Below are positions 23,725-34,948 of a DNA stretch of 64,000 bases, in pieces. The stretch is from Rutstroemia sp. NJR-2017a BVV2 (Eukaryota > Ascomycota > Leotiomycetes > Helotiales > Rutstroemiaceae). The notes beneath the pieces were generated by a model, which saw nothing but the letters and a program-made list of their open reading frames with translations, did no database searches and was not told the origin of the DNA. The stretch is from positions 369,556 to 433,555 of the forward strand of contig NJPS01000077.1 of assembly GCA_002946415.1 (NCBI GenBank). The letters run 5' to 3'. A program made the position numbers and the translations under genes. Numbering within the stretch: position 1 is the stretch's first letter; every line of letters begins with the position of its first letter.

Positions 23725-26700
23725 ATGCAGGCTGATAGTGCTGACTCTTTAACGCGTATTCGGGTTGTTCGCCAAGAGACTACCATGAGGCTTCGCCTCC
23801 AACAAACTAGGGGACAACGCCTTGAACAGTTCAACCTGAAGGCTAGAATTGGCGAGTCAGTCAAGTGGCTCTTGTCCTCAGCTGATAATGGCATCATAAT
23901 GCTGATTGGACCTCTTGGACCAGTAAATCTCCTATTTATCTGGGGCTTCCTCTTCTTCATGGCGTCAGGTCTAGCGCTTGCAATGTCTCTGTGTTCAAGC
24001 AGTCCATATGCGAAGGCTCAGAATTACTCACTCCTGTCTCCATCACCTAGCGCCCGATTGGTCCCTGAGTGGAGACGATCCGAGAGTTTAGCAGTCCCAT
24101 CTTATCTTCCTGAGAGTGTTTTCCCGCTCACATTGAGTTTGGAGACGGAGACTCTGGGTATCAGATCTCGTCCTCTTCGGCCGTCTCATACATCACGAAT
24201 ATCCACGCAATCAAATCCCAAATCATTGAAATCAATGAAATCTCCGCCCTCAAGGTGTACTTCTAATACAGAACCATGTGTTGTCTGTGGTAGCACTGAA
24301 GCAAAGACATTCACTTGTATTCAGTGCAACAACGACACATTCTGTGGATATTGCTGGAGCAAAGAACGATCACATCGACCTGGAGCTGTAGGGTTTGACG
24401 GAAAACCGCATGAAAAAACAGAAAAACGGGTTGTTGATCGCCTTCGAAAGATTTTAGAGCCTAAGCGGACACCGGCCGAACAGCAAGAGCAGCAGAAGAG
24501 CGATGAAGATACTACGTGGTTTGGAATCGCACGAGATTCCGCCAACATGCCCATGTTCCAAGACTATGGCCGATATGCGAAGATTATGGCGCAGAGTAGA
24601 ACAAGCGGCATCAAAGTCAGATACCCACAACTAGTATCTTTCATTGGTCAGACAGGTAAGAGCTGGCTTTTATTTACCTACACATCATTGACTGAGCATT
24701 AGCTCAACTGTCATCTGTTTATCCCAACCCTCCTTCTAGATGAACTCTTTGGCCCTCTCCTGGTGACTAGGACTATTGTTTAGACGTTTTCTACTCGTTG
24801 AAATAGACGCAGTGAACTTACTCTGACTAATTTGATCTCTAGGAGCTGGCAAAAGCACACTTGTGAAGATGTTGATCGAGCATCAAGATCGCGTTGCAGA
24901 CGAATTCTCTGACACAATCACACAATTTCCTAGTCCCGTAACAGGTTCAATCAACGATAACATCCCTACTTCAGGAGACGTTCATCTTTACTCCGATCCC
25001 ATAACTCATAATTCCAGTCAGCCCATGCTTTATGCTGACTGCGAAGGACTCAATGGTGGCGAAAATGTACCTAGAGGGGCAAGATGCAAAGTCCGCGACG
25101 AGGCTGCCCCACCTGCTGCTCGATCTCAGAGCTCGAATAACGACCAGAATTTCCGCAAGAAGCTTCAGAAAGTGGCTCATAGCTCGCAACGTGATCTAGC
25201 TTGGGCTGTCAATCCTGAAACTCGAAAACGTGAATATGCGGTGACGCAGTTGTATCCTCGACTTCTTTATACATTTTCGGACGTCGTCGTATTCGTTCTT
25301 CGAAATCCAAAGTAAGCAATCAATCTGTCCGTTCGTTGAAGCTGGGCAGGGCGCTTCTAATTATTGAATAGGGTATTTGAGTCAACCGTGCTGGAAAAGC
25401 TCCTAGATTGGGCGGTCGCATCTACTGAGAAATCGCTCAATCAGCCAACACTACCGCATGTCATCATTGCGCTCAATGCCACAGACATAAATATCGACGA
25501 GAAGCAATGGGATAAAGAAGAAGCTACAAGAATACTCATGTCAGATATTGAAGGTGCAATAAATCGCATACCTAAATTCAGGGAATATGCGTGGATTTGG
25601 CAACAGAAAGGCAAGCGTATACATACAACGAAGGACCTCTTGGAATGTTACTACTCATCGGTGACTGTAGTCAGAGTTCCTACCCATGGGCGATATATGC
25701 TCATGAACGAGCAAATCGGTAAGCTCGATGAAACCATCCGAACTTGTTGCAAAATGGCCTTTTGGAGTAAGAAAAGAGTCAACATGCTTGCGAGCGCGGA
25801 AAAGTTGGAGGTCTATCTACAGTCAGCCTACGATCATTTCTCACAGGACCTCAATCTACCATTCGATCTCATCAAAGAGGCCGTTAAAAACAATCCAATA
25901 CCCAGAGACTTTGGTGGAAATATTTTAAAACTAGCTATTGCCATCAGAGACTACGGATACTTTTCTAGTGGGCCGGAGATGTTCCAACACCTGAGCAGCA
26001 TGGTCGCGTCATGTGTGATGCTTGATTCTGCAAGACGTAATTTTCTGGGTAGGTATCCTTAACTTGATGATATGTAGCAGTAGTGGAGGCTAATTTATCA
26101 TTTAGGTTCAAGAGTACATTTATTCGAAGATAACTATGAGCAAATGTGTTACGAAGCCCTCGAAAGTTTTCGCAACACCTTCTGGCCGTGCAATTTCAGT
26201 AGCAAGCGATACGGAAGATGCAAAAATGTCAAGTCAGGACACAATCCCAAAGGGCACCAGAACAGTGCAGGCAAAATTATTGCCGCCGGGCAATATCAAT
26301 CTGATTTTCCGACCGACTATGAAGACACCTGGCTCGATGCTATCCGCGCCAACATCGCGCAAATTGAACAACAAGTTCATGCCAACTCTTTCCATCAACC
26401 AATTACTGGACAGGAACCAGCCTGGAATGCGCATGAAGGGGTCATGAACAGTTTTTATCAAAACTTTGACAGCGTATCCAAGGTCGTCAGCCACACGACG
26501 TGCCTTTCATGTCTAGGTATTCTCCCAGAACATTCTCTTCCTTGCGGACACGTATTATGCACCCCTTGTGTTGAAGCTTTCGGTAGGCCTGTGCATAAGA
26601 CATTAATTGAGCTCAGCTACTGCCCAATGCATAAATCTGACAAATGGGATGAACCTTGGCACATCAAGATGAAGCCAGTACATGCAGGTGTTCGTGTCTT

Positions 26701-28955
26701 GAGTCTCGACGGGTATGTGGAGCAACTGCCCATTCCATTCCTTCTAGATCCTAGCAAACCGCTACTGCAGAGTCACGAAACAAAAAGTTTTAAACTCATT
26801 CTCATTCTATAACTAATAATTACCAGTGGAGGAATTCGAGGCATTGTGGAGTTGGAAACTCTTCAGGCGATCGAGACTGCGCTAGGTGGCGATTTGCGCA
26901 TCCAAGCTTTCTTTGATATCATCGTTGGAACAAGGTGCGCTGATTGACTCATTAAGGTAACCTGCGTGTGCTAATTTTCCAAGTACTGGCGGTATCATCG
27001 CATTAGGATTAGGTGTGCAGAACTGGTCCGTTGGCCACTGCATCTCTAAATTCACGGACTTGTGTAAGGATGCATTCACACCAAGAATGCTGAAGAATGT
27101 TCCGGTACTTGGAACTCTCGAAATGGTCAACCATAAAAGTATGTATAAAACTAAGCAATTCGAAAAGTGTTTGCAAGAATCCTTTGGAGATCGACCTTTA
27201 TTTGGAGGGGACAACAATCAAAAAGGTTATATGGTCAAAGTAGCAGTTACTTCTACGACTTCTATACAACAGTACCCAGTTATTTTGACGAACTACAATC
27301 GCCCCGATACACAAGAATGTGGTACGCTGGTTAATACTATGAAAAGAACGGCCATACTGACGACCCAACAGGAACATACAAATTTGAAAGGTTTGATAAG
27401 CCATCGCTGGAGATGAAACTATGGGAAGCGTAAGCCCATGTCTTCATAATAAACACTTGGGCAGACTTCTGACAATATTAGCGCACGAGCAACCTCGGCG
27501 GCACCTCCATACTTCAAAACTTTCATCAAGAATGAAACCAAAAGCGGATACCTCGACGGCGCACTCTACCACAACAATCCAGTTTTTGTTGCACACCATG
27601 AGCGTAAAGCAATCTGGCATGACGTGTGCCAGCAGCCCCCGGATTTGTTTCTATCTATAGGTACTGGACATGATGGGCCTATCCATAAAGCTATACAGAA
27701 AAAGTCCTTCTTCAGAACCCCTTTCAGCAGAACACCTGTGGATATGGGCATGCCACCGGCGCCTGAGGTTCCACTGCGTTTTCCGAATAAGTTTAGCACT
27801 TTCGCTGGTCAAATGTGGAGTACTGTGAGCAGCAGATTTGATAATATACTGAACTGCGATAATATTTGGAATAGTTTTCGGGTAGAAGCAATTAGCTCCG
27901 GATATCATCGCCGTCGTCATATCAGAATCAACCCAGATCTGGGGATGAAGGTTCCATCTCTTGATGATGTTGAGCAACTGACTAAAGTCCAACTGAATGC
28001 AAAAAGATCCCTAAATCACGGTTCAACACACGCCCAGGTTGTCGAAGTAGCGCATAGATTGATCGCCAGCACTTTTTACTTTGAAAAAGTCGAAGAGTCA
28101 ACGAGAGAAAACAAGTCCGATTTTAAATGCGAAGGTATGTAATAAAATGCCACTCGCAAAACCATCCTAATTTGCCTAGGAACTATCTGCTGCCGTTTCA
28201 TAGGCGGGAGCGTTGAACTCAAGGCCCTAGGTCGAATACTCATGGAATTTATCAAGGGAGATTTCGAGCCGCATTTCGTGGTCAAAGAGGATCACAAGAT
28301 CGAGACAATGCAAAAGGTGCCAATATCAGAACAATCCATCAACAACATGATGAGACGAGGTGTTTTCCACGGTGATCGGATCCAAATCACGGTCTCAAAA
28401 CAATTTGCTTCTACAACCATATCGTTGTGTCTCCGCGAGGCCGCATATACCCAAGCGATGGATTCCTACTTACCGATAAGTGGCTTCCCACGCAAATTAA
28501 TGATGGAAGACATTCCTCGCCGTAAGCAAACCTTCTTTCTTCTCCCTCCTAGCCATGTCTCATCAAAAATTCCGTGCACTAATCAGTAGTCACTGACGCT
28601 TGCAGCTTCGGAATCTCTCACGCGCATCCCTGTCGTCCGTAGCAGCGGTTCTTTCACACGACGTACGAATCGTCGGCGCCGGCAAATCATCAGTCGGAGC
28701 AGCAATGGAGGAAGCAACTCTCCAGAAGGTGAAACTTCTTCTTCTGTTCACTTGCGCAGAGTCAAGTCGCAATCGAATTTTAGGGGTGAGTCTGGGACGG
28801 GACTCGGCACGAGAACAACCGTTCCCGACTGTGCAGACGATGTTACGACATGGGTGGAGAGGAGGAGGAATTCGATGGAGACCATCATGACAACAGGAGC
28901 TGGCGTGTTTGAGTTGGCGGACACGAGTATGTTGGATGCTGGTGGTAGACTATAG
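23725..28955 (+). CDS. Multidomain patatin-like phospholipase with zinc fingers and GTPase-like P-loop domain
   Basis: Ten exons (23725-24655, 24843-25311, 25372-26048, 26106-26712, 26827-26934, 26984-27321, 27372-27429, 27482-28134, 28204-28521, 28606-28955) sum to 4509 nt, about 1502 residues, fully in frame. In order: disordered Ser/Pro-rich N-terminus; B-box-like zinc finger ~185-217 (CVVCG...CIQCN...CGYC...H); P-loop GQTGAGKST at 308-316, DCEG at ~376 and NATD at ~502, fitting G1, G3 and G4 of a GTPase; RING-like finger ~825-866 (CLSCLGILPEHSLPCGHVLC...CPMH); patatin domain from ~890 with GGGIRG oxyanion loop, GTSTGG (Ser931, codon split by an intron) and DGA (Asp1088), so the Ser-Asp dyad is complete. 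The tail is Arg/Ser-rich. Similar large proteins are often labelled calcium-independent phospholipase A2-gamma in fungi. Predicted role: GTP-controlled lipase, possibly in self/non-self defence (inference). The true start may be downstream, for example at MASGLALAMSL (residue 79). Confidence 0.85.
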
Positions 28956-29188
28956 TAGTAATTCTAGAAGCACAGTTCACGATTCGATGAATGGTGGGAG
29001 AGCGGCTCCGCCAGGAAGAATGTCTAGGGCCGGTTTATTGCGAATACTATGTATATTACGCTCCCTCCCCTCTTTTTTTCTATTCGTCGCCTTTAAAATA
29101 GTTATACAACTGAGCAACTACCTTACGAGCATATAAATCGCATTGATTAATACACAAAAATATTCACCATCCATCAGGTATTCCCACC

Positions 29189-31534
29189 CTATCTACGATT
29201 AAGTCTCGCATTCCCTACCCAGTACAACTCCAGCCCCGTCAAACCACTCAGGTCCAAAGTATTTGCATTCTCAATCTTCACTGTCCACTGTGCAAACGCA
29301 GTCGAATCCACTTAGTCCGAACTACGAATAATACTATCAAAAGTGTACGGTTGTTGCACTGTCCCGTCCCTCGCTACCAAGTACTTAAATGTTCGTTCTA
29401 GCGGTTTCATCGTATATCCGTATACAACGTTGTCTTGTACATCATTGTAGATTCCGGACGTGGAGATCGTGAGCAGAACTGGGGCTTTTAAGGTAACCGG
29501 GGAGAAGGATGCAGGCAGAGGTTTGGCGCCGAGGAGAAAAGCCCGCATGCCGAAGACACGAAAGCGTGATCCGTAGACGAATGGCCCGGAAACAGGAGGT
29601 AGCATAGAACGTGAGACGGTTGAAGTGAGAGATGAAGAGGTCGAGGTGGCGGTGATGGAAGGCGAGAAAGTTATGGTGACGGAATGAGAACTAGATTTTA
29701 GAGCGGTTACGACGCTGGTGGGATAATCAAGTGGCGCTATAGGGAATGATGCAAGGAGAAGTCAGTGAGTGAGTGTTGGTTTAAGTATTGTTTGGTTGTG
29801 GATTGTCTGACAAATTAATTGATTTAACTTACCTCGAGAGTTTGAATACTAAGACTGAAAGCTGAACGTGACAGAAATGACAAAGTCAGTTTGGGATGTC
29901 CCAGTTTCAGCCGGAGCATACTTACGTGTAAAATCGCTCGAATAATTCTCATTACACAAAGTAACTTTCTACAAAATCGTTCGCGAGTCCTGCTGATACT
30001 GAAGCGCATTTTTCAAGGGATCCAGAACAATGGAACTATCGCTTAACGTGTAGTATTTGTATGCCCATACAGCATCTCTTGTGTAAGTCGTGACGCTGTT
30101 GCGAAGCATAAATACCTGGTCGTAGAAGTAGCCTTGAGCCTCGAGGGCCACTTCCTGCTCTCCCGGTAACCATCATATGGCTGCTGGAGACGCGACTTAT
30201 TCGCTTTTTTTGCGCGTAATTGAAGCCGGAGTTGGATATATTCCTGGCCTGCACACGATAGAGTCAGAAATCATCCCTGTCACACTTATACCAACCGCTT
30301 GACTAGAAACAATGCTCACCAAGCTTGACAGCTTGCGCTCTTGCCTGAACAAGAAGCCTTCTGTCGATAGAATGGCGCCTCAACTCTAACCGGTACGCTT
30401 CTGCCCCTCCAATACTTTGCTGAACCGCATAAGCCATCTGCGTATCACTCTGTAGTATCCAGTCATCCCAAGCAGCCAAGCCATAAACTGCAGCAAGATC
30501 CACGTTACTCTGATTGTCATCAGAGACATCACCCCCTGCGGTCGTCACATCACATTTTGGCGCGTCTGTTGCGCTATCGAGTTTATTCTAGATGTCATTC
30601 AAAGCCGTACTGGTGCTTTCGTATAGTTTTAAGACAGCTTCTGTGCCGCCTTTAATGGCCTTGATGGTATCAGATTTGAGAAAGAAGCCCGCTACGTTGG
30701 TTGCTTTCGTAGCAACGTTCACGGCTGAAGCTGCAGCTGCTGCTCCGGCAGGATCTCCGGCTGCTATCTCGCCAATCGCCATTGCGAATCCTAGTTAAGA
30801 AGACGTAAAGTTCAGTGTAAGCTCGGAAGAATCAATTGTTTGGGACTAAGAAATAACATATGGAAAATGAAACATCAGAACGCCAAAATGTACGTACCAA
30901 CCAAAGCTTGAAGAACGTTGACAATCGTTTGAATGATTTGATCTATCTACCATATTTCAATCCCGACCTTGAATTGAGACTGTTTTTCCTGAAGCACTAT
31001 CTGATGACTTCTCAGTGTAACTTCTGCACTGTTCACGATTAGGCTGCGAACCTACCCACCGGGTGGGTTGGGTACCCGCCGGGTTGGGGCACCCATGGGT
31101 GGGTTATAGGGGCTGATTTGTACCCATTGGGTGGGTTGGGGCGGGTAACCCAACCCATTTAGCTGTCACGGGCCCATTTAGGGTACGTGCCACCCCAGAT
31201 TGGGTAGGCGGGCAGTTGGAAAACCCACCCATGGGTACCCGTGGGTGGGTTGGAGATGGCAATTGCCCACCCATGGGTACCCATTTCGCAGCCTATTCAC
31301 GATCTCTATCGCACTATTCCATCTTGCTAGTGCGTTACCAACAAGGGTTTTTTGAAGAGCAACAGCATCGGCCGCTTGATCTAGCATAGCCTTCCACGCA
31401 ATCTTTTGATCTGCTATAGCAGTTGCCCTGTCAGAGAATGGACTGTATTGGGTTTCGAACGCAGAAGTTGTTGTAATGGTGCCATCTAGAACTTTTTTGT
31501 ACAAGCTCAGTGTCAAGACCGGCGCATAGTTCAT
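29189..31534 (-). pseudogene. Decayed gene of an unrecognised fungal family, interrupted by a MITE
   Basis: Coding-like blocks line up on the minus strand with good introns but many lesions. From the 5' end: a helical block ending ...NSAIEIVN at ~31296, cut by a 256-bp element; in-frame TAG at 30947-30949; an Ala-rich segment (GDPAGAAAAASAVN); in-frame TAG at 30588-30590; WDDWILQSDTQMAYAVQQS; a frameshift near 30170; AVWAYKYYTLSDSSIVLD; in-frame TAG at 29969-29971; two short gaps; a beta-rich C-terminal block (LLTISTSGIYNDVQDNVVYG); in-frame TAA at 29312-29314; and a last block LDLSGLTGLELYWVGNAR to the terminal stop at 29189. Removing the insertion restores frame exactly. The helical-then-beta layout is seen in uncharacterised fungal proteins; I cannot name a function. 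The 5' end may be truncated near 31534. Confidence 0.75.
31040..31295. mobile_element. 256-bp hAT-type MITE with 8-bp target duplication
   Basis: Perfect 11-bp terminal inverted repeats: TAGGCTGCGAA at 31040-31050 and TTCGCAGCCTA at 31285-31295. A perfect 8-bp target-site duplication, TTCACGAT, flanks it at 31032-31039 and 31296-31303. An 8-bp duplication and a TAG-type terminus are hallmarks of hAT transposons. The interior is built from GGGTGGGTT / GGGTACCC-like words in both orientations and has no ORF for a transposase, so it is non-autonomous. It sits inside a coding exon of the pseudogene at 29189-31534. Confidence 0.88.
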
Positions 31535-31536
31535 TC

Positions 31537-32302
31537 ATGTTTGGCCCTGTTAGAACCGAGGCGGTAATCTGCTGCATCGATCCCAGCAGCCGGATGAAAG
31601 AAAGCGCAAACCGGATCGTGGAGTCGCTGCAGGAGATCAACAGCTGTCTTTGTGCTTGTATAAGGAATATTAAGCGGAGTGTTGCTGATCTGGATGTGTT
31701 CTGCGTGTTTACAGCTGATGAGAAGAAGAGGATCTTGAATCTGGATAAGCTTGACATTAAGGGGTTTGAGGAGAAATATGCGCTGGTGAAGTTGGGGTAT
31801 GAGGTAAGTGGTCTTTGGTGCTAGTGTAGAACGATGAGATTGTTGTTGTTTTTTAAGGGGGACGGAGGAATGGTGGATGGTTTCTTTACTACTTATGTCC
31901 AAGATGCTAATATTCATCTTTCAAATCACAAGCCCACAGCATCTCTCACAATCGAGTATGCGCAAGCAGTAGTCAATGAAATAGGTCCTACAACTACAGA
32001 AATGGAAGAAGAACTGGGTGAGTTCGCGCACACAAACGCTATCCCATAAAGAATCATACCAACGCATCTTCAGGTCAATGGGACGACATCAACCAAGATC
32101 TAATATCGATCTTATCGTTCATCGACAAAGAAGAGGACACCCGGGTCCAAATTATCGCGAGATTGGACAATGCTCAGATTCTGGAGAGGTGGCAGGAGCT
32201 GGGTGATATTGGTATGTTTTATTGACTGAATTGTGTTATGGGTTGATCTAATGATGACTTTTGTGGTGAATAGTGATCCAAGCGGAGAATCGCCCGGAAT
32301 AG
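31537..32302 (+). CDS. Hypothetical helical acidic protein (possible 3' fragment of a larger gene)
   Basis: Four exons (31537-31803, 31858-32017, 32074-32211, 32274-32302) join in frame to 197 residues with good sites (GTAAGT, GTGAGT, GTATGT donors). Content is helical and charged: TADEKKRILNLDKLDIKGF, IEYAQAVVNEIG, DINQDLISILSFIDKEED, then a stop after ENRPE. Not recognised. The first ATG in frame is 31537, only a few bases from the start of the divergent pseudogene at 31534, leaving no room for promoters. The open frame extends to 31510 without a better start. Either the 5' part has been lost at a rearrangement point, or the start is internal (MKESANRIVESL). Confidence 0.45.
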
Positions 32303-33931
32303 AGTATGGGAGGGGGTGCTTAGGTGATGATTAAAATTAACTATCCCATGTTGTGGGATGATTATGATCTGATGTGCTAGAAGCGTTTTGATGGTGTTTT
32401 CAATCGGTCTGAGGATAAGAATAGCTTAGAAGGGCTACTGAAATGTGAAGAAAAGAGAGAAGCAGCCAAGAATTCCTCTTGCGAATTGAACTTTCGGAAT
32501 AGGCCTCCTTGGTAGCCAGACTCAATTCCTGGATTTTGCTTTCTATTGTCTCCGCTAATGAAGCAGGGAGAGTATGTTCAGAATCTGCGCTGCATAACTT
32601 CATCATTCGTGTGTATATCTTTCTTTGCCTGCTTAGCTCCAGGACCGAACAAGTAGAAAAGAAAATTTGGAATTAAAAGTATTTAAATTGTTCTACTCGA
32701 TCAAAAGTCTACCTTACCTAGAAGAGACCCGCAAACTTTAAAAATCCCAACACTTGTCCCAGTGTACGAAAGAGGAAAATTCGCTCCAACCTCGCTTGCA
32801 CATATACTGTTCCAGGGCGCAAAATTCACGAAAAAAGGAGGCGGAAGAAAAATCACATGATTCTGCAAACATGTAATGAATCTTCATCGAGTAGTATCTG
32901 AACCTCGCCATCCTGTCTACCTAGATCATAAAATCAATGAAGAAAACTTTCTTGAACACGCTGTTCTTGGAATAAAACAGATCGTGGAAGTCGACGACGT
33001 TATAACTCATGACAAGTCACGTGCACTCCCAAGAACCAGTATGAATGAGTGTTCTCTTGATATGTCCCTTACTATCTGCAGCAAGTATTGCTAATACTAT
33101 ACCTGAGGTCGGATGGAGACAGTAACTAGTAGGCTTATATACAAATACAATAGCGCGGCGGAGATAGTCACCTCATCTTCACCACTTCAACTCCCCTCCC
33201 TTCCCCTCGCCCTCTTCCCTACCTGACCATCCATCTATACCTACCACCCATAAACCAAACCCCTATCCAACCACCCCAGTTCCCCTACATCAATTTCCCG
33301 CTTTCGCTCTTTTCGCCTTTCCCCCTTTCTCGCCGTTTCCACCGTATTCCGCTCCGCCCCACCTGCAATTCCAACGAATACACAACTTCTTACTGTATTC
33401 CTGCTCTCATCGTTATCCATATACCCGACCTTACTTCACTCACTTCACCCCACTTCACCTACTTTACCCACTCCATCCCACCCAGTTCGCTCTATCCCAC
33501 CCTTCCTATACCATAACTTATCACTCCATACTATATCACATCATGCCCAAAACCTCACCAAATCAACCCTTATTAAACCTCACCAAACCCCATAAACCTT
33601 ACTAATTTATATACATATACCCTTCTCCCATCTCCTTACTCCCACGAATCACTCAATCCTTTGCCTTGCCTGCATCTTTCTTCTACATTCGTTCCCGTTC
33701 GTTATCTTTCTTTTCACTTCTCGTATCCGACGCTCATTTCATTCCAATTCACACAACAACCCTCAATATCACTCAAAACCGTTTATTTCCTTTGATATCA
33801 TTGAATTCGCTGTACTTTCATTTAACTCCTTTCAGTCCTATTGCTTATGCAGCACATCTCATACTCATCCCATCCATCCTATACCCATCCTGTCCCTTAC
33901 TCCCCCATCCCTCATCCCCCTCCCCATCCTT
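32303..33931. other. Intergenic, with a pyrimidine-rich stretch
   Basis: 1.6 kb. 33170-33930 is strongly C/T-rich on the plus strand (CCCACTTCACC-like words), which generates long but meaningless Ser/Pro/Leu frames. ORFs at 32400-32606 and 32876-33094 are short and unrecognised. No gene is supported. Confidence 0.5.
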
Positions 33932-34948
33932 CTATACCTCCTCACCACAACACGTATCCGTCTCCTCATCCCTAAACCCCCCCTCCTCAGCCTTCTCATC
34001 CACATACCGATACGAAACCACCCTCGGTTTCTTCACAATAAACGCCACCGTCTCATCTTCTTCGAGGAAGATCTCGCCGCGCCGGCAGCAGGTGTTGTGT
34101 TTGTGGGGGTTTTGTTCTTGGGGTTGGTTATGGCTTCTAGGAGTAGAAAGGTTAGTTGGGTGTGTTTTTCTTTTTGCAACAAAAGGTTCTGGTGTGGGGG
34201 TAGGAAAGGAGGAAGGGAGGAGAGTGGGGATGAAAATATAGAAAATGGTGGGGCCAGATGGAGTGAAAGCAAAAAGCAAACAGCAAAGAAAATAAACTCA
34301 CCCATAAACCTCCCACCAACAAACCACCACCAAAAACAAAACCACCACGCCCACCACCAAAAAATCACTCGAATCCCTCCTCATCATTTTCATCCTCCAC
34401 ACATCATCCTCTCCTCCTTTCCCCCGCATACATCCTCCCTTCCTCCCAACCTCTACCTCTGTCTTCCCGCCCTCCCCCGCCCAGAACCTCTCCTCATCCG
34501 CCCTCCTCAACTCCGGCAACGCAGCCGTCGGTTTCGAGGGCAGCGGCCTCTCATCCTCCTCCCCCATATCCACATCATCCCTATCCCTATCTCCCCCCGC
34601 AAGCGACTGCAAATACTGCGTCGACAGCGGCTGTGCAGCGGAAAGCGCTTCCGCGGCAGGGATCCGCGAACTGGGTGTTGTGGGGGCGTTGTTGATTATG
34701 ATATCTTGATTCGAAGGAGGGAGAGGTGCTGGATTTGAGAAAGAGGGCGTACTCAGTTGATGGGAAGGAAAATGCGGGTTTGTGATACTAGGCTTGCTGA
34801 TGGTGATGGGGGAGAGGGAGGGGTGGCTGTAGCAGGAGGGATGGGGGCATGGTTGTTGTTGGGGAGGGGAATTGAGGATGGGGATGGGGGTGGACGTGGA
34901 GAGGTGTAGGAGGAGGAGGAGCGAGAGGGAGGTGCTGGTGGTGTGCAT
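33932..34948 (-). CDS. Hypothetical single-pass membrane protein with signal peptide
   Basis: Two exons (34948-34302 and 34136-33932; 852 nt, 283 aa) joined through a GTGAGT donor and CTCCTAG acceptor, in frame. The N-terminus MHTTSTSLSLLLLLHLSTST is a typical signal peptide. A long Pro/Ser-rich lumenal part follows, with the acidic patch DDVDMGEEDE. FLVVGVVVLFLVVVCWW at about 195-211 is a TM helix ending just before the intron. The ~70-residue cytosolic tail is charged (IFLEEDETVAFIVKKPRVVS) and ends in CCGEEV. A type I topology at the plasma membrane or secretory pathway is inferred. No catalytic motif; family not recognised. Confidence 0.6.

Noticed and set aside
23725..24655. Hydrophobic run near residues 66-90 of the patatin protein as a signal anchor
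   Set aside because: It lies in the part of the frame whose status as translated sequence is uncertain; a start at residue 79 would remove most of it, so I do not claim a membrane segment.
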